Below, piece after piece: positions 1 through 7,542 of a DNA stretch of 24,299 bases. Origin of the DNA: CAG-557 sp045540315 (GTDB lineage: Bacteria; Bacillota; Clostridia; Oscillospirales; Acutalibacteraceae); the NCBI GenBank assembly GCA_045540315.1, contig JAZQHA010000068.1:1-24299 (forward strand), given 5' to 3'. Each line of letters opens with the position of its first letter. Position 1 is the stretch's first letter. The notes under the pieces are model-generated. The model was not told where the DNA came from. It did not search any database and saw nothing but the letters and a program-made list of their open reading frames with translations. Both the position numbers and the translations under genes were made by a program.

Positions 1-86
1 GGTATAAAGAAAAAAGAGTATAAAATAATATAAATAATAGCTTATTTTTATACTTATGTAATGAAGAAAATTACTATAAAAAATAT

Positions 87-115
87 TTGACTTTTTATAG
101 AACTCATGATATAAT
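87..115 (+). promoter_or_regulatory. Promoter of the helicase-like gene
   Basis: TTGACT at 87-92 and TATAAT at 110-115 are separated by 17 bp. A strong GGAGGAAGGAG ribosome binding site lies just before the ATG at 142. The 86 bases upstream are AT-rich and hold no gene I can support. Confidence 0.8.
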
Positions 116-141
116 AAAAACAGAAAATAGGAGGAAGGAGA

Positions 142-1485
142 ATGCTTTCTACAACAGTTACAGATCTACAAGAACAAAGAAAATTAAATTTTCGCCGCGG
201 CGATTATAATATTTTGGATTGCGGCATCCGCACAGGGAAAACTTATTGGGCAATAAACAATCTTCGACAATTTACGCGTGATAACCATTTAAATAGAATA
301 ATTTTTATGGTTGATACAACCGCGCTAAAAGACCAGCTGCTTGCTGAATATGAGGATTGTTGTGTTGAAGCTGATGATCTTTGGGAACAGTATCCTGGGA
401 CATGGGTTTCAGATGTTCCAAACAAAATTGGAGTAATGTGTTATCAGCGCTTGGGGCAGAAGTGTTTAAAAGAAGATTTAGAATGGTTAGAGAACATAGA
501 TGTTATTTGTTGGGATGAATGTGATAGCATTTTCGATTTTGCAACTAAAGCATTTGTTCAAGCAAAAAAGACAGATTATGGACGCGGCTCCAATGCGGAA
601 ATTTTAGTTTCAATTCAAAAACATTCAACTAAAAAAGAATATATGCCATTGGTTCTTTTAGGCCAATGGGAAAAAATTGTTAATGAAGGCCGCATTATGT
701 GCATCGGCCTCTCAGCTTCTCCTGGGCGCGCATATGCTTATTATAAATCTTTGACTGCGGCCAGTTATCAAGGAAAGTTAGAAGCTAATTATCGCGCAGC
801 TGAAGATATTTATTTTTATAATTTAAAGGAACATTGTATGAAATTTTTACCAATTCCTGGTAAAGGTTATTGGTGCTATTCACCTTTTATTACTTCAAAT
901 CAAGCTCTGGTAAGAATTTTAAATGATATAGGATTTAATGCGATTGAAATTCATTCTCCTAATAATAAGGATTATCCATTAACTGCGGAGCAAAAACTCG
1001 CTTGGGATATGATTATTACTACAGGTATGGTTCCAGAAGAATATGATTTTGTTATAGTAAATAAAGCTATGGCTCGTGGTATAACTATAACAGATACTCG
1101 ATTTGATAATGTAATTATTGATTCTTTCTATCAGGAGGATAGAATTCAAGCAGCTCGTCAAACTTTTCCATATCAACGACATTTAAAAACTTTCGCGCCA
1201 GAAATTCCGGAAGAATATTTGAACTGTTGGATGCCAGTCGTAAAGTGTCGTGAACTTGCAGCTCAAATGGGTGTTCCAGAATTGGATAAAATGAATAGCG
1301 GAAAAATTATGACGTGGAATAGATTAAAGGAATATTTACCGCAGCTTGGATATACAGTACAACAAAAACGTAAGCTTTTGAATGGAAAGCAGCAACAAGC
1401 TTATTATATTAGTGGAACTTGGCATGACGCAGAAATTACAGATGCCAATTTTCTCCAGCTCGTGGAGGCGCGCGAAAACGCTTGA
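142..1485 (+). CDS. SF2 (DEAD-like) helicase/ATPase-like protein
   Basis: A 447-aa protein with superfamily 2 helicase motifs in order. The Walker A-like GIRTGKT is at residues 28-34, the DECD box (motif II) at 125-128, an SAS triplet (motif III) at 191-193, and a C-terminal RecA-like part with ARGITITD near 311-318 and QAARQ (motif VI-like) at 336-340. It probably uses ATP to remodel DNA or RNA during phage replication or transcription; the substrate cannot be told from sequence. The gene has its own promoter and a strong ribosome binding site. It is the only large gene left of the small-gene array, and its AT-rich codon use matches the terminase genes. No terminator is obvious; the 3' end runs into the TCCAGCTT repeat region. 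Confidence 0.8.
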   Translation: MLSTTVTDLQEQRKLNFRRGDYNILDCGIRTGKTYWAINNLRQFTRDNHLNRIIFMVDTTALKDQLLAEYEDCCVEADDLWEQYPGTWVSDVPNKIGVMCYQRLGQKCLKEDLEWLENIDVICWDECDSIFDFATKAFVQAKKTDYGRGSNAEILVSIQKHSTKKEYMPLVLLGQWEKIVNEGRIMCIGLSASPGRAYAYYKSLTAASYQGKLEANYRAAEDIYFYNLKEHCMKFLPIPGKGYWCYSPFITSNQALVRILNDIGFNAIEIHSPNNKDYPLTAEQKLAWDMIITTGMVPEEYDFVIVNKAMARGITITDTRFDNVIIDSFYQEDRIQAARQTFPYQRHLKTFAPEIPEEYLNCWMPVVKCRELAAQMGVPELDKMNSGKIMTWNRLKEYLPQLGYTVQQKRKLLNGKQQQAYYISGTWHDAEITDANFLQLVEARENA

Positions 1486-2002
1486 TTATTTAGTATTCAG
1501 CTCGTTAATCATTTGACATCCAGCTTAAATCCAGCTTGTCAATGATTTGATTTCCAGCTTGTTTCCAGCTTCCAGCTTATCACGTTCCAGCTTACGTCCA
1601 CTTCTTAAATCTGATTCGTGGCCTTCTTTCCCTTCCTTCTGTAAATATTATAGCATAAATTTATACCTAAGTCAAATGATAGGTTTCGCGCGACGCCATG
1701 CTACCATATCACCATGCTAAAGTGTTACTATACTACCATGTTAAGGTGCTACTATAGTAGTGCGGTGAAGCGCGTTCGCAGGCGAGGAGTTAGTTAGCGC
1801 AAACTAACTGGAGTTAGTAGTGACTAACTTGCGGTGCCCCCGATATTATAACATATGAATGTTAAATTTAGAGTGGGTAAAGTGTTGACTTTTTGTTAAA
1901 TTTGGCTCCGGTCAGTTTCTTTACATGGAATTTACATTGGCGCCGGACGTTTTATTAATATAGAATTTACATAATAAGCCGGCCAAAAATTTAACGCAGA
2001 GT
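1486..2002. other. Non-coding region with repeats and dyads
   Basis: No credible gene was found in these 517 bases. From left to right it holds the TCCAGCTT cluster, a minus-strand promoter followed by a purine-rich leader but no ORF with a start codon, an ACCATGCTAAAGTGTTACTAT-like tandem motif (1690-1765), two AGTTAGT-type dyads (about 1788-1830), an AT-rich stretch with TTAAA/TTTACAT boxes, and a GCCGGCC core at 1978-1984. It resembles the 18342-19469 region in sharing AGTTAGT dyads and TACTAT-type motifs. Confidence 0.6.
1519..1593 (+). repeat. Short direct-repeat cluster TCCAGCTT (six copies)
   Basis: Exact TCCAGCTT octamers start at 1519, 1530, 1553, 1564, 1571 and 1586, with degenerate copies just before (TTCAGCTC) and after. 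Two pairs are 11 bp apart and 1530 to 1553 is 23 bp, so several lie on one helical face. A minus-strand promoter (TTGACT, TATAAT near 1645-1670) would transcribe across them. The minus strand holds a short open frame reading KLERDKLEAGNKLE with no start codon. Iteron, regulator-binding and decayed-gene explanations all remain possible. Confidence 0.6.
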
Positions 2003-2236
2003 TTACACTCTGCGTTTTTCTACCTGAAGCTCTGCGATTCTTTTCATAATTTTAAAACATTGTACAGTATGCACAATAGGACAGAAGTGGGTAAAGAGGA
2101 AAAAGCCAAACGGCATAACAAGAACTTCATGTCTTTCATTCCAAATCGTAATGAAAGAGTTGGCCCAAAAAATGAGCATAAATAGAGAGGACGTAGACCA
2201 AATGGCGATTGCAAGACAGATGATGAAATGAAGCAT
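2003..2236 (-). CDS. Small two-span membrane protein
   Basis: 77 aa starting at MLHFIICLAI, chosen because GAAAGGAGA sits 8-9 bases upstream; a longer in-frame start at 2296 would lie upstream of the promoter. Two hydrophobic stretches, about residues 2-30 and 40-62, suggest a membrane protein with a short basic C-terminal tail (KRRV). The -10 is at 2267-2272 and a weak -35 (TTGCAT) at 2291-2296. The stop TAA lies in the loop of the CGCAGAG/CTCTGCG terminator hairpin (1994-2013). It is divergent from the 2417 gene. The coding region contains a TTGTACA-N3-TGCACAA dyad (2060-2076) that recurs near 18437. Function unknown. Confidence 0.7.
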   Translation of the reverse strand: MLHFIICLAIAIWSTSSLFMLIFWANSFITIWNERHEVLVMPFGFFLFTHFCPIVHTVQCFKIMKRIAELQVEKRRV

Positions 2237-2416
2237 AGTTTTAATCTCCTTTCTTTTTCTGGATATATTATAACATAGATTGGCGTTAAAATGCAACGTA
2301 TTTTATATGAAGTTTATGTAAAGTTTGCGGCCGGGTGATTTGTTAACATAGATTTAACTTGACTTGACGTGCGTTTTATGGTATTATATATACATCAAAG
2401 AGAGGAGATATAAATT

Positions 2417-2770
2417 ATGCGTGAAGTTATTACTTACGTTGCTTATGATGACACTGAGTTTGATAATCGTGAAGAGTGTGAAGAGTATGAGGGTAAAGCT
2501 TTTGAACTGTTGAACGAATTTTTTAATGCTTATGATTTTTTTGGAGAAAAAGGTCAATATATTTGGATTTTTTTGAATGAAGTAGAACAGGGTTTACACG
2601 CTATTAAATATGCTTTTGATAGATGTGAAAAAATTCGCATAAAGAAAATTATTTCTCATGAAGTTATAGAATTAATTGATTCTTATTTTGGTTATGAAAT
2701 GCCGCCGAATGAAGTGGGTTTGTATGAATATGATTGGAAAGAATTGGAATGGGTTAAAGTGGGCGAATAG
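2417..2770 (+). CDS. Acidic phage protein of unknown function
   Basis: 117 aa. The N-terminal pattern, YVAYDDTEFDNREECEEYE, resembles a recurring phage small-protein motif (Y-x-A-x-D/G-x-x-F-x-x-x-x-E-C-x-x-Y-E), but I cannot assign a function. One of the few plus-strand cassettes in the array. Its promoter is TTGACT (2359-2364) and TATTAT (2382-2387), preceded by two TTAAC boxes 11 bp apart (TTAAC-N6-TTAAC directly before the -35). The ribosome binding site is AGAGGAGA. The stop TAG falls within the GTGGGC/GCCCAC terminator hairpin, followed by a T-run (2756-2790). Confidence 0.75.
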   Translation: MREVITYVAYDDTEFDNREECEEYEGKAFELLNEFFNAYDFFGEKGQYIWIFLNEVEQGLHAIKYAFDRCEKIRIKKIISHEVIELIDSYFGYEMPPNEVGLYEYDWKELEWVKVGE

Positions 2771-2832
2771 CCCACTTTAATTTTTTGTTAATTCGCGCGC
2801 CGGTCACTTTCTTAACACAAAGTTAACGACCA

Positions 2833-3021
2833 TCAAAGATGGTCGTGATTGTCTATTTCACAAGGATAAGAAGTTTCGGTAAATTCATAAGTATCATACC
2901 ATTCCCATTGTCGTTCACATTTTTGGCACGTGCCTTCATAATACATATATACTTTACCGTCATATTCTTCCATATCTTTAAAGGTAATTTGAAGTTCGGT
3001 TCTACAATTCGGGCACTCCAT
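2833..3021 (-). CDS. Small zinc-ribbon protein
   Basis: 62 aa with two CxxC knuckles, CPNC at residues 3-6 and CQKC at about 32-35, typical of a minimal zinc ribbon. Second gene of a two-gene transcription unit: the upstream gene ends two bases before this ATG, so translation is probably coupled. The stop TGA sits in the loop between ACGACCATC and GATGGTCGT, which form the terminator. Possible roles include nucleic-acid or protein binding; none is proved. Confidence 0.7.
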   Translation of the reverse strand: MECPNCRTELQITFKDMEEYDGKVYMYYEGTCQKCERQWEWYDTYEFTETSYPCEIDNHDHL

Positions 3022-3023
3022 AA

Positions 3024-3272
3024 TTATTCATCCTCCTTAATAATTCCCGTCCCAAACTCATAATCGAACAAATCCCAGTAGATGTTTGCGCCAAAAGTCT
3101 CACCGTTCTCGGTAGTAAACTGGTAGGAATAGTCGCCGCAATCCTCAAAGGACACAATATCTTCATCCGTGGTGAGGAAATCCTCAAAGGCAATGCGGGC
3201 ACGCTTAACGGTAGAATAGGTGCCGAAGTAACTCTGCGGGAAGTAGTTGGAAATGACGATGAAAATAGTCAC
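3024..3272 (-). CDS. Hypothetical protein, GTG start
   Basis: 82 aa; acidic and aromatic-rich, no family recognised. The GTG start at 3272 is preceded by AAAGGGG at suitable spacing, and no ATG is better placed. Promoter -10 is at 3305-3310 and -35 at 3328-3333, with 17 bp between them. The -35 directly abuts a TTAAC-type box shared with the end of the 3335 gene. First gene of the unit with 2833-3021. Confidence 0.65.
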   Translation of the reverse strand: MTIFIVISNYFPQSYFGTYSTVKRARIAFEDFLTTDEDIVSFEDCGDYSYQFTTENGETFGANIYWDLFDYEFGTGIIKEDE

Positions 3273-3334
3273 TGTGAAATCCCCTTTCGTTTCTTTCTAT
3301 ATTTATTATAATCCTATCTGCTGGAAAAGTCAAG

Positions 3335-3490
3335 TTAAGATTTGGTTAAAGCATAGAAATTATGTTTTATAAAAAATCTGTTATTACAATTAGGACAAAA
3401 ACAATAGGGATACCGATCACCATAAACTTTCACTTGATCTACATTAAAAGAATACCCGCAGGCACAATCAACTGTAATAATAAACTTCAT
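3335..3490 (-). CDS. Small zinc-ribbon-like protein
   Basis: 51 aa starting MKFIITVDCACGY, chosen for the GGAG 8 bases upstream; the longer frame to 3550 would cross the promoter. Cysteines are arranged CAC and CFCPNC, suggesting a zinc ribbon. The stop TAA is the start of the TCTTAAC box of the next promoter (-35 at 3328-3333), so there is no terminator and no linker between this gene and the next cassette. Its own promoter has -10 at 3522-3527 and -35 at 3545-3550. Confidence 0.65.
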   Translation of the reverse strand: MKFIITVDCACGYSFNVDQVKVYGDRYPYCFCPNCNNRFFIKHNFYALTKS

Positions 3491-3620
3491 ATTGTAAATT
3501 CTCCTTTGCTTTTCTATATCTATTATAATCTTGCTCACGGGCAAAGTCAAGTTAAGATTTGGTTAACTTTTCGCGTCCGGCCCGAAATTTAACATAAACT
3601 TAACCCGAAGGGGAAGGGGA

Positions 3621-3956
3621 TTACTCCCCTTCCTTTTCCTTCTTGGCGGCTTCACGCTTCGCCTTGTCCTTGGCGGCCTTTTCCGCACGAGCGGCGGCAC
3701 GCTCCGCCTTCTTCGCCTGCTTGTCCTCGTAGTCTGCAATCTCGGACGCCATCAGTTCGTCCGCGGTTACGTCCTCACGCTGCTCCGCGACGATGACGCC
3801 GACGCGAACATAACGGCGTTCGCCGTTCACGTCCTCAACGATGCAACCATACTGGCGATCGTTGATCTTGTGGAAACCTTCGATGCTGGCGATGTTCAGA
3901 GCGTTGAAGATAGCGATGCGGATGTTGGAATCGACGATAGCCTTGGAAATCTTCAT
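3621..3956 (-). CDS. Lys/Ala-rich-tailed protein, leader-hairpin family
   Basis: 111 aa. The N-terminal two thirds are globular (residues 1-70). The last 40 residues are almost wholly K, A, E and R (KKAERAAARAEKAAKDKAKR), probably a charged helix that could contact nucleic acid. GC content and codon use are clearly higher than in neighbouring AT-rich genes. The promoter is -35 4031-4036 and -10 4008-4013. The 5' UTR carries the GGGA-loop-TCCC hairpin (3980-3995) with the conserved AAGGAAAA loop, then ACCAGAAAGGA before the ATG. The stop lies in the loop of the AAGGGGA/TCCCCTT terminator. The tail resembles those of the 7026 and 12676 proteins. Function unknown. Confidence 0.75.
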   Translation of the reverse strand: MKISKAIVDSNIRIAIFNALNIASIEGFHKINDRQYGCIVEDVNGERRYVRVGVIVAEQREDVTADELMASEIADYEDKQAKKAERAAARAEKAAKDKAKREAAKKEKEGE

Positions 3957-4084
3957 AGTTTTTATCCTTTCTGGTGTTTGGGATTTTCCTTTCCCTTTTG
4001 TGATTATATTATACTTCCGAATCCAATAAAAGTCAAGTTAAAAGAATGTTAAAACGCGGGCCGGCTACTAAAATTAACGAGGAT

Positions 4085-4252
4085 TTAATCCTCGTTATAC
4101 ATGAATCGGTTGATTGCTTTACGAGCTTTGCGGCGGAGTTCTTTGCGCAGTTTGCGCTGATTCTTGTTGTTGATGATATACTTACGGCAACCTGCGGTCA
4201 AATCCCATACGGCGGTGTTGTGTTCCATGCGGCGGTACAGATTGTTTTTCAT
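4085..4252 (-). CDS. Small basic protein
   Basis: 55 aa starting MKNNLYRRMEH; GGAGGG is 9 bases upstream. The longer frame to 4369 spans the promoter and was rejected. The second half is strongly basic (KNQRKLRKELRRKARKAINRF), suggesting nucleic-acid binding. The promoter is TTGACT (4300-4305) and TATACT (4277-4282). It is of the subclass where the bases before the -35 read CCTATTGAC rather than TTAACTTGAC. The TAA stop is in the loop of the ACGAGGAT/ATCCTCGT terminator. Confidence 0.7.
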   Translation of the reverse strand: MKNNLYRRMEHNTAVWDLTAGCRKYIINNKNQRKLRKELRRKARKAINRFMYNED

Positions 4253-4355
4253 TTCCTTTTCCCTCCTGACATATATAGTATAGCAGATTTGGAATGTAAA
4301 GTCAATAGGTTTACAGAAACTTAACAGAATGGGCTGGGCAAATGTTGAGCGGACG

Positions 4356-4565
4356 TTAAGTCCGCTCAATCACCATCAGAACCTTGCCAGTTTCGGCAGA
4401 GCAAACATCTGCATAGGAGAAATTGTGCTTAACCAAAACTTCGCAAACTTGTTCGGCGATATCATCCATCTGTCCGCAATCGCGGCAACGCAAGGTGTAA
4501 CCGCCTTCGGTGTAGTAGCAAATTTCAACGTGAGTGCTGTAAGTGTGACGAATGTTGATAGCCAT
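4356..4565 (-). CDS. Hypothetical protein
   Basis: 69 aa with a central CRDCG that may be half of a metal site. No family recognised. Promoter -10 4597-4602, -35 4620-4625; the ribosome binding site is AAAGGGGA. The stop is inside the GAGCGGA/TCCGCTC terminator hairpin. Downstream there is no clear GC core, only a GGGCTGGGC-type remnant near 4330. Confidence 0.7.
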   Translation of the reverse strand: MAINIRHTYSTHVEICYYTEGGYTLRCRDCGQMDDIAEQVCEVLVKHNFSYADVCSAETGKVLMVIERT

Positions 4566-4698
4566 AATCGGTATCCCCTTTCTTTTTTCTATATATATTA
4601 TACTCCACTATTTGAGAAAAGTCAAGTAAAGATTTTGTTAACTACCGGCCCGGCCCGATTTTTAACATAAAATTAATAGAGGGCTTTCGCCCTCTATT

Positions 4699-5088
4699 TT
4701 ACCGCAGGGTGTAGATGTTAGCCTTCCCCTTGGTTTCGGTCTTTACGACTTCATCCGCCAGTTCGTGGAGCAGAATATACTGCACCTTGGCGCTGGTGAA
4801 ATCTTCGGGGAGCGCATCGGCGCAACGCTCAAAAATTTCCTTGGCGGTGCCGCCATTGGCAACACTCTCACGGATGATGGGCAGAACCTGTGCCATCAGA
4901 GTAGAGCGGGCATCCGCACGCTTTGCCTTGGCCTTAGCCTTGGCGGTGTCGCTGGTTTTGCGAGGCTTCGCAATCTGGTCGCGAATCTTGGTCAGAACTT
5001 CCACGACTTCGGTGGGATTCTCGATGTCCATGGGAATAGAGTTAATAGCGATGTTCAGAGCGTCAACGCGAGTGATGGTATTCTTCAT
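4699..5088 (-). CDS. Winged-helix-like DNA-binding protein, paralog A
   Basis: 129 aa. The C-terminal segment (about 80-129) has the pattern TAKEIFERCADALPEDFTSAK then helix and LVKTE-like wing ending in YTLR. It is shared with the 5620 and 10530 proteins, and I read it as a winged helix. The middle (45-62) is a Lys/Ala-rich linker. The N-terminus (VDALNIAI) matches the 5620 protein (VDALNVAI). Such proteins may regulate transcription or coat DNA, and this family is a candidate to bind the repeated operators of the array. The leader carries hairpin AAGGC/GCTTT with loop AAGGAAAA (5110-5127). The promoter is -35 5161-5166, -10 5138-5143. The terminator GAGGGC-gaaa-GCCCTC follows the stop. Confidence 0.7.
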   Translation of the reverse strand: MKNTITRVDALNIAINSIPMDIENPTEVVEVLTKIRDQIAKPRKTSDTAKAKAKAKRADARSTLMAQVLPIIRESVANGGTAKEIFERCADALPEDFTSAKVQYILLHELADEVVKTETKGKANIYTLR

Positions 5089-5186
5089 AGTAGTTTCCTT
5101 TCTGGTTTGAAAGCTTTTCCTTGCCTTTTGTGTATTTATTATATCAGATTCTCAACCGCTTGTCAAGTTAAGATTCTGTTATAATC

Positions 5187-5305
5187 TGGTGGAGAGCGGG
5201 AGAATTGAACTCCATCCCTCATGGGACGGCCCTCTTTTGCAAGTGGCCTACGCAATCATCTTTCGATTTACCGCGGTGGCTTCCCTGATGCCACGTTCGC
5301 TCCCC
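5187..5305 (-). ncRNA. tRNA-like RNA with 8/4 acceptor/T-arm and encoded CCA
   Basis: The ends form an 8-bp acceptor stem (5298-5305 with 5191-5198). The T-arm has only 4 bp (5199-5202 with 5210-5213) and a canonical TTCAATT loop (5203-5209). A discriminator A and encoded CCA follow (5187-5190). Inside are a D-arm-like hairpin GTGGC/GCCAC (5276-5294), two hairpins that end in 3 bp plus GNRA loops GAAA (5251-5275) and GCAA (5228-5248), and a variable-arm-like TCCC/GGGA (5215-5226). At 119 nt it is longer than a tRNA, and no normal anticodon arm forms. A promoter lies just upstream (TTGACA, TATAAT near 5320-5345). 8/4 tRNAs are known in bacteria and phages, but this internal layout is unusual. 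Confidence 0.6.
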
Positions 5306-5361
5306 TTGATGTATTCATTATATCACGTTTGTGATGTAATGTCAAGTTAATTCTTTGTGAA

Positions 5362-5450
5362 GTTCCGAGAGAGCGGCTCGTTTTTCCGTGCGCAGGAAGG
5401 TATTTAAAGCCGATTACGTCGTTACACTTGCTTCGCTTTCCCCTTGGAAC
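5362..5450 (-). ncRNA. Promoter-driven structured transcript, no gene found
   Basis: A promoter (TTGACT 5480-5485, TATACT 5457-5462) would start RNA near 5450. The segment is closed by GTTCC/GGAAC (5446-5450 with 5362-5366). It contains AGCG/CGCT and a TTCC/GGAA hairpin. No ORF with a start codon and ribosome binding site is present, although one frame is open without a start. It lies directly upstream of the tRNA-like gene's promoter. It could be a non-coding RNA or a decayed cassette. Confidence 0.4.
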
Positions 5451-5619
5451 AATAATAGTATAGCAGAAATTGCGGTAAAAGTCAATAGTTTTCTATGTAA
5501 ATTCCATATTAAACCGCGGCTGGCTAGTTTCTTAACCTATAATTTATATAAGCCGGCCAGTTAGTTTTGACTAACTAACTATTTGTTAAATAAAAAGAAG
5601 GGACTTGCGTCCCTTCTTA

Positions 5620-6036
5620 TTAGGCAAGACGATAGGTGTCGCCGCCCTTCTTACGCTCAGTGCGCACAAGTTCAGACTTCATCTCACGAATGAGAATGTT
5701 CTGAACCTTCGCGGCGGTAAAGCCCTCAGGCAGTTCAGCACTGGCCTTCGCAAACAGTTCCTTCGCGGTGACATCCGCGGTCAGATGCTTGCGCAGGATA
5801 GGCGCAACAGTAGCGATAAGCTCAGCACGAGCCTTCGCGGTGGCTTCCTTTCGCTTCGCGGCGATAGCGTCACGCTTCTCCTGATTGATAGGAGTACGCG
5901 CCTTTTCAGAGCGGTTCTGGTAGGTGGTACGCATGGTGATAAGCTTCTCGACGGCCTTCGCAGTAGTTTCATCCTGCTCGGCAGCGGTCATGGTAGCGAT
6001 AGCAACATTCAGAGCATCAACATAATTCATCTTCAT
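5620..6036 (-). CDS. Winged-helix-like DNA-binding protein, paralog B
   Basis: 138 aa starting MKMNYVDALNVAI, preceded by AAAGGAG; the longer frame to 6075 lies in the leader. Residues from about 92 on (TAKELFAKASAELPEGFTAAK, LVRTE, YRLA) match the 4699 protein closely, and the middle is a basic, Ala-rich linker. Leader hairpin AGTG/CACT (6061-6076) has loop AAGGACAA, the only variant loop of the family. Promoter -35 6110-6115, -10 6087-6092. Terminator AAGAAGGGA/TCCCTTCTT with T-run after the stop, then an AGTTAGT dyad in the linker. A second promoter (6178-6206) lies upstream. Confidence 0.7.
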   Translation of the reverse strand: MKMNYVDALNVAIATMTAAEQDETTAKAVEKLITMRTTYQNRSEKARTPINQEKRDAIAAKRKEATAKARAELIATVAPILRKHLTADVTAKELFAKASAELPEGFTAAKVQNILIREMKSELVRTERKKGGDTYRLA

Positions 6037-6120
6037 AATCCTTTTTCTCCTTTGGTTTGTAGTGTTGTCCTTCACTTGATATATTTATTATAGCAGACTT
6101 CTTGTCGTTTGTCAAGTTAA

Positions 6121-6206
6121 GATTTTGAGAAGTTGCGCGCTTGCTTTTCGAATCTTTCCTTGCCCTTCAACACATATAGTATAGCAGAATTTTCAGAAAA
6201 AGTCAA
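6121..6206 (-). promoter_or_regulatory. Extra promoter with remnant leader, no gene
   Basis: TTGACT (6201-6206) and TATACT (6178-6183), 17 bp apart, are followed by a leader reading GGGCAAGGAAAG, close to the conserved AAGGAAAA leader loop. There is then no ORF with a start before the 5620 promoter begins at about 6115. It may be an emptied cassette or a second, upstream promoter for the 5620 gene. Confidence 0.55.
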
Positions 6207-6284
6207 GTATTTAATTCGTCATTTAACATATTCTTAACATTGCGGGCCGGGCGACTTAACATAAAATTAACAATGGGAAACTCC

Positions 6285-6644
6285 TTACGGAGTTTCCCAA
6301 TCAATATCTTTAATAGCATCAATATCAATGTTATCATAATCGATAGCGTTATCATGGTTCCATCGCATAAAGCGTTCTTGTTCGGGCGTAAGCATTATAT
6401 AATGCTCTGTGCCACCCATTTCGCGGAAACGGTAGCGGGTGCGGTTAATCGTTGTCTCTTTTGGATGGGCAATCATATCGGCGAACTGGTCACGAATTGC
6501 GGTGACAGTCACGATATAGGTGATAAGTTCCACCTTGGAAACGTTCTCATTATGGCAAAAGCCATAATTAGTAGTAGCAACGCGAAGGAGATCATCATAG
6601 GAACGAGAGGACAGGCGACGCATTTCATTAATCGGATTCAACAT
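6285..6644 (-). CDS. Hypothetical protein
   Basis: 119 aa, mixed charge with an acidic C-terminus (DYDNIDIDAIKDIDWETP). No domain recognised and no membrane segment or cysteine knuckle. AAAGGGGA precedes the ATG. Promoter -10 6677-6682, -35 6700-6705. The stop TAA lies in the loop of GGGAAACTCC/GGAGTTTCCC, a 10-bp terminator stem. Confidence 0.7.
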   Translation of the reverse strand: MLNPINEMRRLSSRSYDDLLRVATTNYGFCHNENVSKVELITYIVTVTAIRDQFADMIAHPKETTINRTRYRFREMGGTEHYIMLTPEQERFMRWNHDNAIDYDNIDIDAIKDIDWETP

Positions 6645-6706
6645 ATTGGTTTATTCCCCTTTCATTTGATATATTTATTATAGCATGAATTTGGGATGAT
6701 GTCAAG

Positions 6707-6904
6707 TTAATTATTTGTAAACTTGTGTTCGTGACGACGATGCCAAATATTACCATCTGATTCATCAATTAAGATGATTTTAACATTGGTGCGGCGGAGA
6801 CGTTCAATATTAAAACGTAACCACTTCATGCACTCGTGGAAACTGTCAAAGCATATCATATAACTTTCCCGCCGCCTATCGTAAATAATACGCCATCTGT
6901 TCAT
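6707..6904 (-). CDS. Small basic, aromatic-rich protein
   Basis: 65 aa, rich in R, H and W; no family recognised. AAAGGAGA lies before the ATG. The promoter is TTGACT (6958-6963), TATACT (6935-6940). The stop TAA is the TTAAC box of the next promoter (TAATTAACTTGAC), so this gene has no terminator and runs straight into the 6285 gene's promoter. Confidence 0.65.
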   Translation of the reverse strand: MNRWRIIYDRRRESYMICFDSFHECMKWLRFNIERLRRTNVKIILIDESDGNIWHRRHEHKFTNN

Positions 6905-7025
6905 ATTTGCAATCTCCTTTCTTTTTCTATATATAGTATATATAAAAGTAAAAATGAAGTCAAGTTAAGTTTATGTTAAATAGCGGGCCGGTTGAAAATT
7001 AACATAAAAATAACAAAGAGGGTGA

Positions 7026-7427
7026 TTACTCACCCTCAATCGGCTGGGAGACAAGCGCCTTGAATCCCACCGTGTTAAGGTCTTTTACGACCTTGCGCGC
7101 GTTGCGCTTGCGCTCCTTTTCTTTTTCGGCGCGCTCTGCCTTTTCCTTGCGCTTTGCCGCCTTATCGGCGCGGTCGGCAAGCACAAGTTTCCAATCTTCG
7201 GCGGCGGCATAACCGTCGAAGGGGATGTAACCACCGTTACCGTCGCGCTCACCGCGAGGGATGCTCACCTTGATAACGGCAAACTTTTCATTGCCTTCAC
7301 TGTCAACGACAGGCAAGGCGAGTTCGCTTGCGCTAATCGGGAGAATGTCGCTGATGGGATTCACGGCATCAATGATGGTCTGAAGAACCTGATTGCGGAT
7401 TTCGGTTTCAAGAGATGCTTTGCTCAT
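7026..7427 (-). CDS. Basic-tailed protein, leader-hairpin family
   Basis: 133 aa starting MSKASLETEIRN; the conserved ACCAGAAAGGA element sits just upstream. The longer frame to 7505 covers the leader and the promoter and was rejected. Residues 1-75 are globular, followed by a highly charged segment (RADKAAKRKEKAERAEKEK...) and a short C-terminal tail. It has the same leader class as 3621 and 12676: hairpin GGTG/CACC with loop AAGGAAAA at 7451-7466. Promoter -35 7500-7505, -10 7477-7482. GC-rich compared with neighbours. The stop is in the loop of GAGGGTGA/TCACCCTC. Possibly a nucleic-acid-binding protein. Confidence 0.75.
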   Translation of the reverse strand: MSKASLETEIRNQVLQTIIDAVNPISDILPISASELALPVVDSEGNEKFAVIKVSIPRGERDGNGGYIPFDGYAAAEDWKLVLADRADKAAKRKEKAERAEKEKERKRNARKVVKDLNTVGFKALVSQPIEGE

Positions 7428-7542
7428 GGCGTTAGTCCTTTCTGGTTTGTGGTGTTTTCCTTCACCTTCTGGAATTATTATAGCAGATTCAGAGAGTGAG
7501 GTCAAGTTAAAGTTTTGTTAATTCCAAAAATCCTTACTTAAA

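Noticed and set aside
979..1182. 67-aa minus-strand frame inside the helicase gene
   Set aside because: Shadow of a well-supported coding gene.
1580..1660. Minus-strand open frame KLERDKLEAGNKLE over the TCCAGCTT repeats
   Set aside because: No start codon follows the promoter and purine-rich leader; kept only as a note under the repeat.
4715..5184. Long plus-strand frames opposite the 4699 gene
   Set aside because: Shadow frames; the minus strand has promoter, leader hairpin, ribosome binding site and terminator.
5605..6093. 162-aa plus-strand frame opposite the 5620 gene
   Set aside because: No ribosome binding site or promoter on that strand; a mirror of the GC-rich winged-helix gene.
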